Below, piece by piece: positions 24,224 through 35,670 of a stretch of 64,000 bases of DNA (the first letter of the stretch is position 1; each line of letters opens with the position of its first letter). Below the pieces are notes generated by a model, which did no database searches, was not told where the DNA came from, and worked only from the letters and a program-made list of their open reading frames with translations. Source of the DNA: Clitopilus passeckerianus (taxonomy: Eukaryota; Basidiomycota; Agaricomycetes; Agaricales; Entolomataceae); assembly GCA_944990035.1 (NCBI GenBank), contig CALYLX010000112.1, positions 682,001-746,000 of the forward strand. Reading direction: 5' to 3'. Position numbers and translations under genes: made by a program.

Positions 24224-25632
24224 TCATGAGGTCAAATCTTCGTCGTCTGAATGTTGAGACCCCTGATTGGGATCGGAGCCTCCCATTCCGATTCCTCTAG
24301 CTTCTAATACATTCAATGCAACTTTAGCAGCACCGTCTGCAGACTTTTTAGAGCGAGCTCGGGTCCGTCTTAGTGCGCCGAACGCCTGGGCTTTAATGAC
24401 CGCGAGTGTCCCTGATATTGCAGGAGCTCCAGGTGAGGGCGAACGAGAGCGAGGGCCGAACCCAATGTGTGCCTGTGAGGAGTTCTCCTCGTGCAGTAAA
24501 CTGGAACGTGGCAGAGCGGGGAGGTTGTGTAATCCCGTCGCAGGTAGTCGGGAGCCGATCCTGTAACGACCTGCATCACTAGACGAATTCAATATATCGG
24601 CAGTGCCGCTATGGAGCGCTATTTCCGTTGGTTGGTGCCGTCGGTAATCATAATCGGAACCGTGTTCGTGCATATTGGTGCTCGTGTTGAATGGGTATGT
24701 TGATGACGAGGGAGTAGAGGATTGAGGGGAGAGTGACCGACTTGTGGGAAACATGTAGGGAGCCGCATCCAAACTGCTCAAGGATCCTTTCTCATCGTCA
24801 TTATGCCCACTCATAGGGTAAGCTAATTCGTTGTGGGCTACCATGACGGGTGAATCGGCAAAGTTCGGGGATCTCGAATGAGGGCCATGAGGTGCGAGTC
24901 CTAGATCATCGTCAGGCGAAACACCTGGTCCGGTAGCTGAGCTCCATGAAGTATCTCGTTGTACGGTCTGCAGAGAATATGGGTATGGACTATATCTTGA
25001 ATTGCGATTATTTGTGGAGGATGTAGAGCTTTCCATGGGTAGGTTGGAACTCTGTTCGCCCGTGGAGTATGGTATAGAGGATGAAAAGTGGCTGTAAGAA
25101 TCATTAGGCGTCATGGAACTTTCCCCCTGTGAATAAGAGACTGGCATAGTGTCGTAGCGAGGTAATTGAGCAGTCGATCCGGGGTCTACGGTGGAAGGAA
25201 AGGACATCGAAGATACAAGGTGTGATGATGGATCGTCAGGCTCGACATCCTGACCAGATTTCTTAGCTTGCCAAAGAGCTCTCCAGAACTTTTCGCGTTT
25301 TTCGAATTCATGCTGAAGGCGTGAATTCTCTTGCTGGAGAGACATTGTCTCATTTTTGGCCTCTCTACAGGATTCTTGTAATTGGAGCACCACCGACTCC
25401 AAGCTGGTTACTAGAAATTATGCGGTCAAGTCTTGCCTTCTACGAAGACCAGAAGTGACGCACCTGTTTCCTCTAATGTTGCGATGTAGTTGGCTCTTCG
25501 AGCTCGGAATGCAGCCTGAGCGTCAGCGTTTTTCTTCTTTCGGAGGGCAACGTCGGACATTCTTGTTGGTGTGTCGTTGGGAGATAGTTTACCATGACTC
25601 GTTGGGGACAATGCAGATGTCGACTTGGGCAT
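24224..25632 (-). CDS. bZIP transcription factor, Pap1/Yap-type
   Basis: DNA-binding regulator. The first ATG in frame on the minus strand is at 25632 (MPKSTSALSPTSHGKLSPND). Its basic region RKKKNADAQAAFRARRANYI contains the fungal AP-1 signature N-x-x-A-Q-x-x-F-R. After an intron the leucine zipper continues in the long exon from 25402: MESVVLQLQESCREAKNETM, then SLQQENSRLQHEFEKREKFW, with Leu or similar residues every seventh position. The remaining 300 residues are Ser/Pro-rich and disordered, with no clear second domain; the last part has a basic patch RRTRARSKKSADGAAKVA. Stop is near 24226. Stress or nutrient regulation is typical for such factors, but the target is unknown. No cysteine-rich Pap1 domain is obvious. 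Confidence 0.85.
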
Positions 25633-26225
25633 GGAAGCAACGTTGGGTGCCAGCACTCTCAACGGCGATTTTAAAATGGCATTGAAAAGAGAAGAACTCG
25701 AATCAATGGCACGAGGGGAAGGGTCCGCGGCCCTTAAAATGTAACCTGGACCCCCTTTGCCGATGCAGTAGACAATTTAGGAAGCCAGCGAAGGACGGCG
25801 GCGCTCAGTCACCAAGGCACGACATTATTTGCTTCCGGATGAAAGGTACACCTATTGCCTCTCTTGAAGCCCTTCCTTGCCTTTGCTTTTGAAGCCAAGT
25901 AGACAGCTCCCATCCGTCTGTGAATTTCTTCGGCCACCTTGGCACACCATGCATTGTACCTGCCATTGGCCGTGCTCAGGCCCATAGCATCGGTGAACCC
26001 CGATAACGGTACCTTCCACAAAAAGATGATCGTCGAGGTTTGGCGTCGCTGTGTCGACGCTTATTTTTCTCACCGCAATATCTACAATCATTCTTCGTAC
26101 CAAAAACAGCTAGATCCTAGTTTATTAGGAGTAACCCAGCTTCCTTGCCGGAATGATGCACACACTTCTCACTCGGAACAAGTTGCTTCCCTTGTTGCAA
26201 TCGAATGGCTTGGATCGGCTGTATC
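25633..26225. other. Unresolved stretch between bZIP and APC4 genes
   Basis: About 590 bases containing the bZIP promoter and two competing open frames over 25809-26229. The minus frame reads FTDAMGLSTANGRYNAWC and AEEIHRRMGAVYLASKA before stopping at 25809. The plus frame reads MIVEVWRRCVDAYFSHRN and stops three bases past the APC4 stop. Neither has a convincing start, splice pattern or known domain, so no gene is called; it may be a relic. Confidence 0.4.
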
Positions 26226-29200
26226 CTAAGCTCCCTCTTCTTCATCTGAATCTTCTGTACCACCGGAACCACCTTCCATGTCAAACGACTGAAGCGTAGT
26301 TCCCTGACAATCGAGAACACACGCCACTCTTCGACCTACCCTTCCATTCAGAGCCAGAGAAACGGCGTCGGCCATCAGACCCGTCAAATCTTGTGTGTGC
26401 TTGAAGCTATCTGTCAACAAAGGCATCTGGAGGATGCCCTCAGAACGAGAATTCCGACATTCTTTCTGGGCTTACCTGTCCTCCCTCCACCTGAGCCGTC
26501 GCTGCAGCGACCAAGTCCTGGCGCGTTAACATGGCACCCGGGATATCCCGCTGGATTGGATAGAACTCCAGATTGTCGTATTCCAGAACACCGATGATTG
26601 GAGAGGCTGTATCAGATCACTTAGCACGGATATGTTGGAACGTGGGAGGTGCGCACCATTCTGTCCACGCAGTTGGAATACAGCTACCAGGCTGTGGTCG
26701 TCGAAGAAGTCGGCATCCAGTAAGTCAAACTCAACCTTCTCTCCGTCGACCGAAAGTGTCCTTTCCACCAGGGCAACACCGACCTGTTGGGACGCGTCTG
26801 CAACTCGATTATAAGATTCGATTCTTCCCAAGCAAACTGGAGCATGATGTTAGTCATACACCGATACTTCTCGCCAATAAACATACGACATGATTGATCT
26901 TGAGATCCCAGAGGTATTGCCAGATACTGCCGATTCAGAGGATTCAGTATCCCAATCCGGATCTGAATGAGTCTGATCATACTTGTGTTTGTTCAACGAT
27001 TATCTCTCGGGTTGGAAATGGTTCTTCGCCACCGTCTCGGGCATTTGGCCTGAGCTTTTCTAGGGAGTTGGAACCCCAGAAGACGGACGATGAACGGCAA
27101 GGTGCACTGGCAGCAATCGTAAACATGTTCTTACAGTGGGAAGCAAGCCGGTTTGCTAGTGCATCAAGATTATTCGTTGTAGACTCGCTAGAGCTACCCG
27201 CAGGCTGGAAAGGGTGTCAGTCGGATAGCTGTCGCATATTGACGAAGAAGAATCTCCTGACCAGCATCGGATTCCAAGACGGATCGTCCACTGCTGACCA
27301 TGCTCGTCGAAGCGCTGCAGAAACTGTCCTCGGATCTTTTGAATCGGGTTTAGTCCCACTATGAGCATTGGGCGCTGGGCCTTCAAACCACGCGTCGATA
27401 GAGTTATTCGCTAGACTGTGCGTGACATAGCCATTAACTTCCAAAGCATCATGTCTAGGTTGCGGTGGACTTTCGGTACTAGGATTGGCGGCTAGAGTTT
27501 CTGCAGTTCAAGTCAGACATGGTTTTCTCAGCTGGAAGTATCTTACCAAACTTCAACCAGTTAATAAACTCCTTGAACCAATCCAGCTCCCTTCGAACAT
27601 AGGAAACCAGTGAAGCAGTCAACAGGATCATTTGACGCGCCATGTCCATGCTCTCTTCAATATCTAGCTTTGATAGCTGGAAAGCAGAGAATTGGGGCCT
27701 TGGGCGTGCGCTTGAGTCACTCATCAACTGATTCACATTAGAACACCCACAGTTGCTCCCAGCCTTTCAGTTCTTCCAGAATCAGGTAGAGTCGCTGACA
27801 AGCTGGCGAGATGCGGTACTCGGAAAATTCTCGAATCTTGATGAGTGCCTCGATCATGGTTGTCTCCCATTTGCGAAGGCCCTACAGACAAGCTGAGCGC
27901 TGTTCAGCTAGGAAACACCTCGAAACAAACCCTTTCACTCATGTGTTCCCCGCTCCCTAAAAAATCGAGCAAAGAATCCGATGCCCGACCGGTCACAAGC
28001 AAGGCGGTTAGGTCCAGTATTCCGTCAGGCTCTTGTTCTGAAAATGAGTTAGTCGGTACTGAAGCAAATAGAATCCAGAGAACATACGGCCGAATTGGTT
28101 CCGTTGACGAGATTCAAGAGCCCCAACCCACTTTGGCCCCAATTCACGAGCCCCTGTCGTTGATTCCGAGCCAAACCAACTTGATTTCATATCCTTCACT
28201 ACTCTGAGAACATAAGAGGTCAGCTCCCTCGCCAGTGTAGACAGCTCTCCAAGGTCCCTTGTTTTGCGCGATCCAATCAGAGGTATATTGATAAGAGCGG
28301 GATGCAATGATATATGAACTGGTCCGGTTCCCTGGATGACTCCAGGATGAACACTCAAGACAGGTTCCTCAGGGTCCCGAGAGGCAGATGCAACTATATC
28401 AACCCCAAGTGAGATGGCTCCTATGGGGAAGGCACCATCGACAAATAGGTGTATATCTCCATATTTTGCAGCGACGAGTAGCAAACTGTTCCTGTTGAGC
28501 GTATCCACTACTCCATCCTGTTCGGCGGTTTTAGTTTCAGGAGAAGTGGCATATAGGTTGTCCAGGAAGGGAGCCACGGTAAATTTCGGCCATTTCTCAA
28601 TGAAATCGGGCATATCAGCAGATTTGGTCGGTGACTTTGTCTGGGATCCCTGAAAGGCGAAGAGATCGGTTGCCCTAGGTACACCGGTGTCAGTGCAATG
28701 GGGAACTTCCGCCTGTCCGAACATACGTTACTCTCGACGCCTCAGGTTGAAAACAATCCAATCGTGGTAAAGCACGAAATACACTCTGGGCAGAACCCGT
28801 CTAGTTCGATGCTAAGGTATTAGCATCAAGATTGCTAGGAATGAGTTCACGAGTACTTGCAATAATGTTTCCTCTTCGAAAAACATCGGGAACGATTCTA
28901 CTAAGAGGTTCTCCATCTTTAAACCACCATATTCCGGTGACCGAAGGGGTGTTGAAGCCACCGGGGTTCTCAAATGGTAGCTTAAGCAGCCTAGATCCGT
29001 CTTGAACAGAATGAATAGTAACTTGTGGTGGTTCTTGGGCTACGGCAATTGATTGTCCTAGAACGCGTAAATTACGAAGTATCAGTTGGAATTCGGCGTC
29101 TTCTTACCATCTGGACTCCAAGCCAAACCGACGACCTCAACAACGTCACCCTCATTGCCTCCCAGATTTACCTCCCAAATCTTCGACCCCTGACTATAGT

Positions 29201-29333
29201 TCCAGAGGGCTAACCTATCTTGTCCCGCAAGACGTGATACGAGTACGATGAGATCCTTGTCGGGACAGCAGGCAGACCTAAAGAGTTTACTGGGAGATGG
29301 TATCTGAAGTGTACCAAGGCAGGCGAAGCTCAT
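26226..29333 (-). CDS. APC4: Anaphase-promoting complex subunit 4
   Basis: Scaffold subunit of the APC/C ubiquitin ligase that drives exit from mitosis. The ATG at 29333 sits in a strong context (GCCACCATG) and gives MSFACLGTLQIPSPSKLFRS. The N-terminal WD40-like propeller includes DKDLIVLVSRLAGQDRLALW and VEVVGLAWSPDG. The intervening exon has GSRLLKLPFENP and GIWWFKDGEPLSRIVPD. The exon at 28724-28140 continues with blades around LLLVAAKYGDIHLFVDG. The APC4 long helical domain follows: LLDFLGSGEHMSERGLRKWE near 27.9 kb and SKLDIEESMDMARQMILLTA near 27.6 kb. The gene closes with an acidic tail TEDSDEEEGA and a stop at 26228-26226. At least eight introns. Blade order and the SERGLRKWE phrase are diagnostic. 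Confidence 0.9.
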
Positions 29334-29504
29334 GGTGGCTTTGGCGAGATCAAACAAAATCGCGGTCACGCTAAACGCGTGTCAACGCGTTGCACACTTT
29401 GGTGAGACGTATCAGAACATGAATGCACGAGCATTTTATCATACGACAAACGAACTGCGTATAGCTGCATGTACGGTAATTACTCGATATGCCTTCAACA
29501 AGCC

Positions 29505-32105
29505 CTAATGCGGCCGTTTTGACTTTCCTTTCTTCGCCTTCACTGTCTTCCTACTGCTGCCATTCGAGCTGGTCGGTCGTGACCTATGCCCCATATCTTG
29601 GCTAAAACTATCCTTGTCCTTTTTGGATTTTCCCGATGCCTGCGCGCGTTCACTTGATTGTTTGAACGTCTGCAATTTGGTCGGGCGAGCAGCTTTCTTC
29701 GCGGATCGAATTGCAGCGTTGATTCCCATCTTATCCCCTTCCTGTTTATCCTCTTCTGCAATCAGCTTCCTCCTTTTCGCTCTTCTCGAAAGGCCAGCAA
29801 ATTTATCGCGTTTCGGCTAAATAGAAAGTTAGTACGTTCAACATCACACCAACAAGCTGATAGTCAACACACCTTATCCTTGTCGTCCGCCTTTGTCTTT
29901 TTCTGTGCCGGAAGACCGCTCTCATATTGCTGTTTGCTGACGGCTAAATTCGTAAAGTGAGAGACTGAGAGCAGACAAGCGGCGGGAGACCTACCTTGGG
30001 CGACCGACTTTTCCTTGTTAGTCTGAAACCATGTTCTTGCGGGCCGTGAAAAGATCTCCGTTTCATGATCTATCATGTTCTCGCCCTTCTTCAACTCCAT
30101 TTCTGCTTGTCGGATCTGATCCACGGAGCTTTATCAGAACACGAGGTGACAGTGCGTGATTAGAGACACGAACCTGCTTCTGCTCCTTCTCTTCTAGTAA
30201 TATCGAAGAAATCTCGTCCTTCAAGTCCTCCAACTTTGCGGACCATCTTGAAATGACATCAGCGGGTATGACGCGATGCCTCACCCGGCCTTGGTCGCTG
30301 GCATGCTTGATGGCAGTTTTTAGAAATTTACGGTCGGCTTCACCCACCAAAGTTACCGATCTTAAGGTCTATGTTAGCAGGAAACAACTGTAAATTTTGT
30401 ACCCACATACCGTCCTTTCTTCCCAGCACGTGCCGTTCTCCCCACACGGTGCAAATATTGTGCAAGTTGGCTGGGCATATCATAGTTGATAACAGTTTGT
30501 ACCCCCTTGATGTCCAGACCACGGGATGCAAGGTCGGTGGCCATTAGGAAATCGGCTCGACCGTCACGGAAATGTTGCAATGCATTCAAGCGCTGTAATC
30601 ACACAAGTTCAAGTCAACCACCGCGAACAAGGATTTCTAGATGTACTGACCTGCTCCTGAGTAAGATCGCCGTGAAGTTCCTCACAACTCATACCTAGCA
30701 AACCGAAGACTATCCGCATCTGGTGAGCCAAGCGTTTGCTTCGCAGGAAAACGATCACGTTCGACTTGAAGACTCGTTTACAGAGTGCAACCAGAATAGC
30801 AGAACGTTCTGATTCCTTCGTTGACCGCACACGAACAAATTCTTGCACGAGCCCTTTGGCAGTGCTTTTCTTGGGATCAACGAACAGACGAACGGGCTTG
30901 TTGAGTGACATCCTGACGAGCTCATCTACCGAGTCGGTCATTGTTGCAGAAAACAGCATGGTTTGGCGGGATTTCGGGCATGAGTTGATGATTTCATTAA
31001 GTTCGTCTGCGAACCCTTCGGAAAGCATTCTGTCAGCTTCGTCGAGCACGAGTACGTCCAATGCATCTATAGAGAAAGATGGAGAGTTGCGGATATGGTC
31101 AATCAGTCGACCGGGTGTTGCTATCACGATGTCTGGGCGGGTTCGGAGAGATGCCTCCTGGGATTTCAGTGAAAGGCCACCTGGAGCCCACATGAGCAGA
31201 CTTCAAAAAGGAGTTTATTGACTTACCAACTATGAGGCACAGCCGGATGTCTGTGTGGGCAGCAAGCTTTGTCCCGACTTCATAACACTGAACGGCCAAC
31301 TCTCGGGTGGGGCAGAGAATAATGCATCTAGTTGCTGCGGCATGTTTTCCCTTGTCACGATAGAGTAGGCGCTCTATGATAGGGATTACAAAGGCTGCAG
31401 TTTTGCCAGAACCGGTGACTGCATTCCCCACGACATCTTTACCCAAAAGTGCAACGGGAATTGTCGCACTCTGAATAGGTGTAGGTTGTTGGAAGCCGAG
31501 AGAGGTCAAGGCTTTGAGCACCGGGCGGGACAGGTTCATTGAAACAAATGTTTTGTGAGCTTCGTTTTGAGTATGCTCCGAGTCAAAGAAGGCCGCCTTG
31601 CGCTCCTTTTCTGCTTGGGTCTCCTCTTCAGATTCGTCAGACGAGCTGCCTTCTTCATCTAGAGCATCCGCAGATTCAGCATCGTCTTCATCCCCACCTC
31701 CGTCCAGTTCCTCATCTTCGTCCCCACTAGGGTAGCCTCCCGCGTCACTGAACTGGTCCTCCTCATCTTCATCGTCTTCCTCGCTAAATCGGTCTGAATC
31801 GGAGTCAAGACCCAGTTTCCGTTTTCGATTAACCGAGCGCTTTGCAATAATTTCATCAATTGATACTGCTTCCTAAAATCGTTCAGAGTTATTGCAGAGG
31901 CACGTCGGCGAGAACTGACCGGTTTCGAGCTCAGTTTGAGAGTATCGTTTGCGGCAAATGGATCTTCAAAGTCAGTAAATGGGTTCCCAGCTATGTCGAA
32001 TGAGAAATCCGGGTCAAGGCTGACATCTTCGCCAGTTTTCTTCGAAGATATTGCCTGATGTTGTTCCTCCGTATCCGAGTCTATGGTCATAACATAGTCG
32101 AGCAT
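29505..32105 (-). CDS. DRS1: DEAD-box RNA helicase DRS1 (DDX27), large ribosomal subunit assembly
   Basis: Nucleolar ATP-dependent helicase for 60S maturation. The start is ATG 32105 ([17 protein letters not shown]). An acidic N-terminal region follows ([32 protein letters not shown]). The core has the Q motif [13 protein letters not shown], motif [11 protein letters not shown], Ia [10 protein letters not shown] (GLSL), Ib TPGRLIDH, motif [11 protein letters not shown], motif [15 protein letters not shown], motif [15 protein letters not shown], motif [15 protein letters not shown] and motif [17 protein letters not shown]. Downstream exons carry the DRS1-specific coiled and basic tail: [56 protein letters not shown] and a final Lys-rich stretch ending SKRPH. 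Stop is at 29507-29505. Confidence 0.95.
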
Positions 32106-32440
32106 TTTGGCCGTCAAGTGCAAATGGCCAGCCTGAGGTTCAGAGGTGAATTTTGGTGAGTGCCACAAATTAGGAAATGTCACAAATTGTAACAGTGATC
32201 AATGATCGAAATCTTTCTCCGTAGAGCTCAGCTTTGTCAGCAAGGTAGCGGGGATTGCCGTCAGAACTGCACAGTCCATTCTCAAGCCACCGATTCTCGT
32301 CCCAGTAAGGCCAAAGGGAAAGCTGATAGGTAGGTATCGTCAACGCCGGTCGCCACATCCCAAAAAATCTGAAGGTATGCCACCATCGCCCTTGATCATG
32401 CTGGTTATCGTCCTTACGACTTTCTTTGCTGTCTAGCACG
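32106..32440. promoter_or_regulatory. Shared divergent promoter region, DRS1 / RPL15
   Basis: 335 bases between the starts of a ribosome-assembly helicase and a ribosomal protein, read outward. No coding region is supported. I cannot point to a specific factor site by eye. Confidence 0.55.
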
Positions 32441-33273
32441 ATGGGTGCCTACAAATATATCGGCGAACTCTACAAGAAGAAGCAGTCTGATGTGCTCCGT
32501 TTCCTCTTCCGCGTGAGGTGCGTCTGTTCTGGATTTGCCCAAAGGATGTCTAGCTGAAGGAAATGGTATTGAACCAGGTGCTGGGAGTACCGTCAACTCA
32601 ATGTTATCCACCGTGCCTCTCGCCCTTCCCGCCCCGACAAGGCTCGCCGCCTCGGTTACAAGGCCAAGCAGGGCTACGTTATCTACCGCGTTCGTGTTCG
32701 CCGTGGAAACCGCAAAAAGCACGCTCACAAGGGTGTGTAATGGGCCAGAAGATGCAACTGAACGGCCGCTAAATTTTGCATCAATCTATTCAGGTGCTAC
32801 CTATGGTAAACCCGTCCGCCATGGTGTCAACCAACTCAAGTTCCAGAGGGGCTTGAGGAGTACTGCTGAGGAGCGTGTTGGAAGGCGATGTGGAAACCTC
32901 CGTGTGCTAAACTCATACTGGGTGAACCAGGATGGTGTTTACAAGTACTATGAGGTTATCCTTGTCGATCCCAGCCACAAGGCTGTAAGTCATATTAGGA
33001 CACTCGATCCCTTCCGAAACTGACATCTTATGTGTAGATTCGCCGTGATGCCAGAATCAACTGGATCGTCAACCCTGTCCACAAGAGGCGCGAGGCTCGC
33101 GGACTTACTGCCATCGGCAAGCAGGTACACTGCAAGACCAATGATTTCCTGACTATTGCTAATCCTCTCAATCTCAGAATCGTGGTTTGGGCAAGGGACA
33201 CCGTCACAATCATACACCTGCTCGTTCGACCTGGAAGAAGCATAACACTCTTTCCCTCCGCCGATACCGTTAA
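32441..33273 (+). CDS. RPL15: 60S ribosomal protein L15 (eL15)
   Basis: Large-subunit protein. ATG 32441 gives [26 protein letters not shown], ending at a GTGCGT donor. Exon 2, after ACCAG, begins [20 protein letters not shown] and continues [27 protein letters not shown]. Exon 3 has [20 protein letters not shown] and [20 protein letters not shown], exon 4 [23 protein letters not shown]. The last exon [29 protein letters not shown] ends with TAA at 33271. Full length (about 200 residues) and identity to the family are clear. Confidence 0.97.
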
Positions 33274-33592
33274 TCTACGTACCTTCAGTAGTAGATTCCT
33301 TCGTGCTATGTCCTTTCTTCCATGTTTTCTGTATGTCACTGCAAATGACCATGCTAAAAGGAGTTTTGCATGCCTCCAATTTCATGCCAGAATATTGATA
33401 TTCTTACATAAGAACAACGAGGCTGAACAAATGCTTGCTGCGCGGTAACTCGCGTCAGTCGATACCGCCAAGAAAAGCAATGCTTCAGCACGCCCAAGCT
33501 CTCCGAAAGTTTTGGTGCCCTTGCCAAGATGGTACTATCCCACATAAAAACTGACCCGATGTGCCAAGATCTGGTTCTCTCGTTCAGCCTCC
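33274..33592. promoter_or_regulatory. RPL15 3' flank and promoter of the first GH16 gene
   Basis: No coding region supported. An A/T-rich CATAAAAA sits at about 33542-33549, 44-51 bases before the GH16 ATG, in a place suited to a TATA element. Confidence 0.45.
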
Positions 33593-35361
33593 ATGCTAGC
33601 TTTAACGAAAGAACTCCTACTCTTGCTCCTGTGTGTGCAAACAGGATCTTCCTCTGCCTCGCGGCTGGATTTTGGGACGCGTTCTAACAGAACTGCACCA
33701 GTCTATGATGTCAACCGTATAATGAAGCCCTTGGACACCCAGCTCAATCGTCGTGCAGACTCCGCCTCAAATGCGACGTCCTACCTTTGGTTACCGCATG
33801 ACGAGTATTCAGGCTCCAGTTTCTTCGAGTAGGTGTGCCCATCGGTCCACCCAGTATCATTCTGCTAAACCGTTTGGAAAGTCGATGGGAGTTTTTTACC
33901 GGAAAGGACCCAACGAATGGGCATGTCAAGTAAGCAGCTCTCGTATTGTTCTTGACCTAGAGATCAACTGAACGTCCTTGAATCAGTTATGTTAACAGAG
34001 ATACTGCATTCAAGAATAGACTGGTATACACGCGAGACGACGGCGTCGTTATAATGAAGGCGGATAACGAAACTTGGCTGGACCGGGGAGCTTATAGACA
34101 AAGGTAAATATTTTACTAATGTGTTCCTTATCCTCTCTCTTACGACCTTTCTAGTGTTCGCATTTCGAGCCATGCACAATATCAAACCGGACTTTTCATT
34201 CTCGATCTCAACAGAGTGCCATGGGGATGCGGTAAGCTTTGTGCGTCCAGGAGCTTCTGGGCCGCTCAACAAATCACTATCTTTAGGTACATGGCCCGCG
34301 TTCTGGACACTTGGAAATGGGGTTTGGCCAAACGTGAGCGCAAAACTTCAACCATTCGCATTCAATCCAAGCCGCTGACCCGGATACCTATAGGTTGGAG
34401 AAATCGACATAATTGAAGGCGTACATGACAATGAGCATAACCAAGTCGCATGGCACACCAAACCAGGTATGTTCTCCGCGCAACCAAAGACAGGCTCCCC
34501 TACTTATTGAGTCGCACTACTTGTAGGGTGTGTTCTTACCCCGACTGCTAAATTCTCGGGAACAATCGTTTCGGTGAGCACTCTTCGCTGAGCTGTGTAA
34601 ATATTCGCCCTTACCACTGATCCATCTAGACCGACGGACACCAGCACCTGGAGTGTAATGGCCTCATCAACAACAACGCTGGATGTGGTATCACAGAATG
34701 GAGTCGAGCTTCTTACGGGCCAGAATTCGACCGTCAAGGCGGAGGTGTATTTGCGATGAAGTGGGATGAGGAGGGTATCTCTGTCTGTGAGTCAAAGAGT
34801 TGCCGTATTTTCCTTCAGCAGGTTCACAATACTTCCCAGGGTCCTTCTATCGACCTACAGTCCCAAAGGATATTGTAGACGGACGCCCAGATCCAAAGAA
34901 ATGGGACATCCCATCCGCCACTCTGCTCGCAGACAATTGTCCAATGGAAGAGTACTTTGCCAACCATTCCATAATATTCGACATCACGTTTTGTGGTATG
35001 GGGTCTCCTGTGTTTGTGTGGTGCTGATTCTAATATCTCCGGCCCCTCAGGTGATTGGGCAGGAAACTCCTATGCTACTTCTAGATGCCCTGGTACCTGC
35101 GAAGAACGTCTGATGGACCCGTCTAATTTCGATGCGAGTGGTTTCGCAATCAACATCCAAATCAGCCTTGTATTGACCCTCATTTTATAGAATGCAACCT
35201 GGATCATTAATTGGCTGAAGGTGTATCGCAAGCAGGCGTTTTTGGGAGAGGTCAAGAATAGCAGTGGTATCTCCGCTAAACTGAACACTTTGGGAGATGC
35301 GTGGGTTATGCTGGGTCTTGTCATGGCTATGACGGCTATCGTCTGCCAGTATGCAGCTTAA
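33593..35361 (+). CDS. GH16 family glucanase-like protein, secreted and C-terminally anchored (copy 1)
   Basis: Endo-1,3(4)-beta-glucanase-type fold acting on cell-wall glucan, inferred from family. MLALTKELLLLLLCVQTGSS is a signal peptide, followed by a short pro-region and YLWLPHDEYSGSSFFE. After introns come RWEFFTGKDPTNGHV, YVNRDTAFKNRLVYTRDDG and YQTGLFILDLNRVPWGCG. Next is TWPAFWTLGNGVWPN and the catalytic motif GEIDIIEGVHDNEHN, in which the two Glu of E-x-D-x-x-E are nucleophile and acid/base. It continues NAGCGITEWSRASYGPEF, DIVDGRPDPKKW, ITFCGDWAGNSYA and NATWIINWLKVYRKQ. The C-terminus (about 20 residues, VMLGLVMAMTAIVCQYAA) is hydrophobic, fitting a GPI or tail anchor. About ten exons. 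Tandem with a close paralogue. Confidence 0.88.
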
Positions 35362-35670
35362 TTCGGCAGGTCCGAACGGCATTGCTTCCATCCCTCAGGA
35401 GACCCGTTTCGCACTGGTCCGTGTTCGGAGTCTTCCTTCCGCATGCAGGATCAGAACGACCTGTTTATTATTGTGTAATGAGTAGTTAACACGTTGTTTT
35501 GTGCCCTCAAACAGCGGGGTGGCTTGAAATAAACATTGTAATGACCTGAGTAAGCGACACGAGGCTTGTGACAGCCACAGCCGCGCAGACCGATCTCCAC
35601 AACGCCAAGGGTCCACTTTTATACAACGCCCACACCGGGGAATGATAATTTTCTTTCCCTCGTGCATGCC
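35362..35670. promoter_or_regulatory. Spacer between tandem GH16 genes with promoter of copy 2
   Basis: No coding region supported. TTTTATA at about 35617-35623 lies some 50 bases before the ATG of copy 2, the same spacing as the A/T-rich element of copy 1, as expected if the promoter was duplicated with the gene. Confidence 0.45.
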
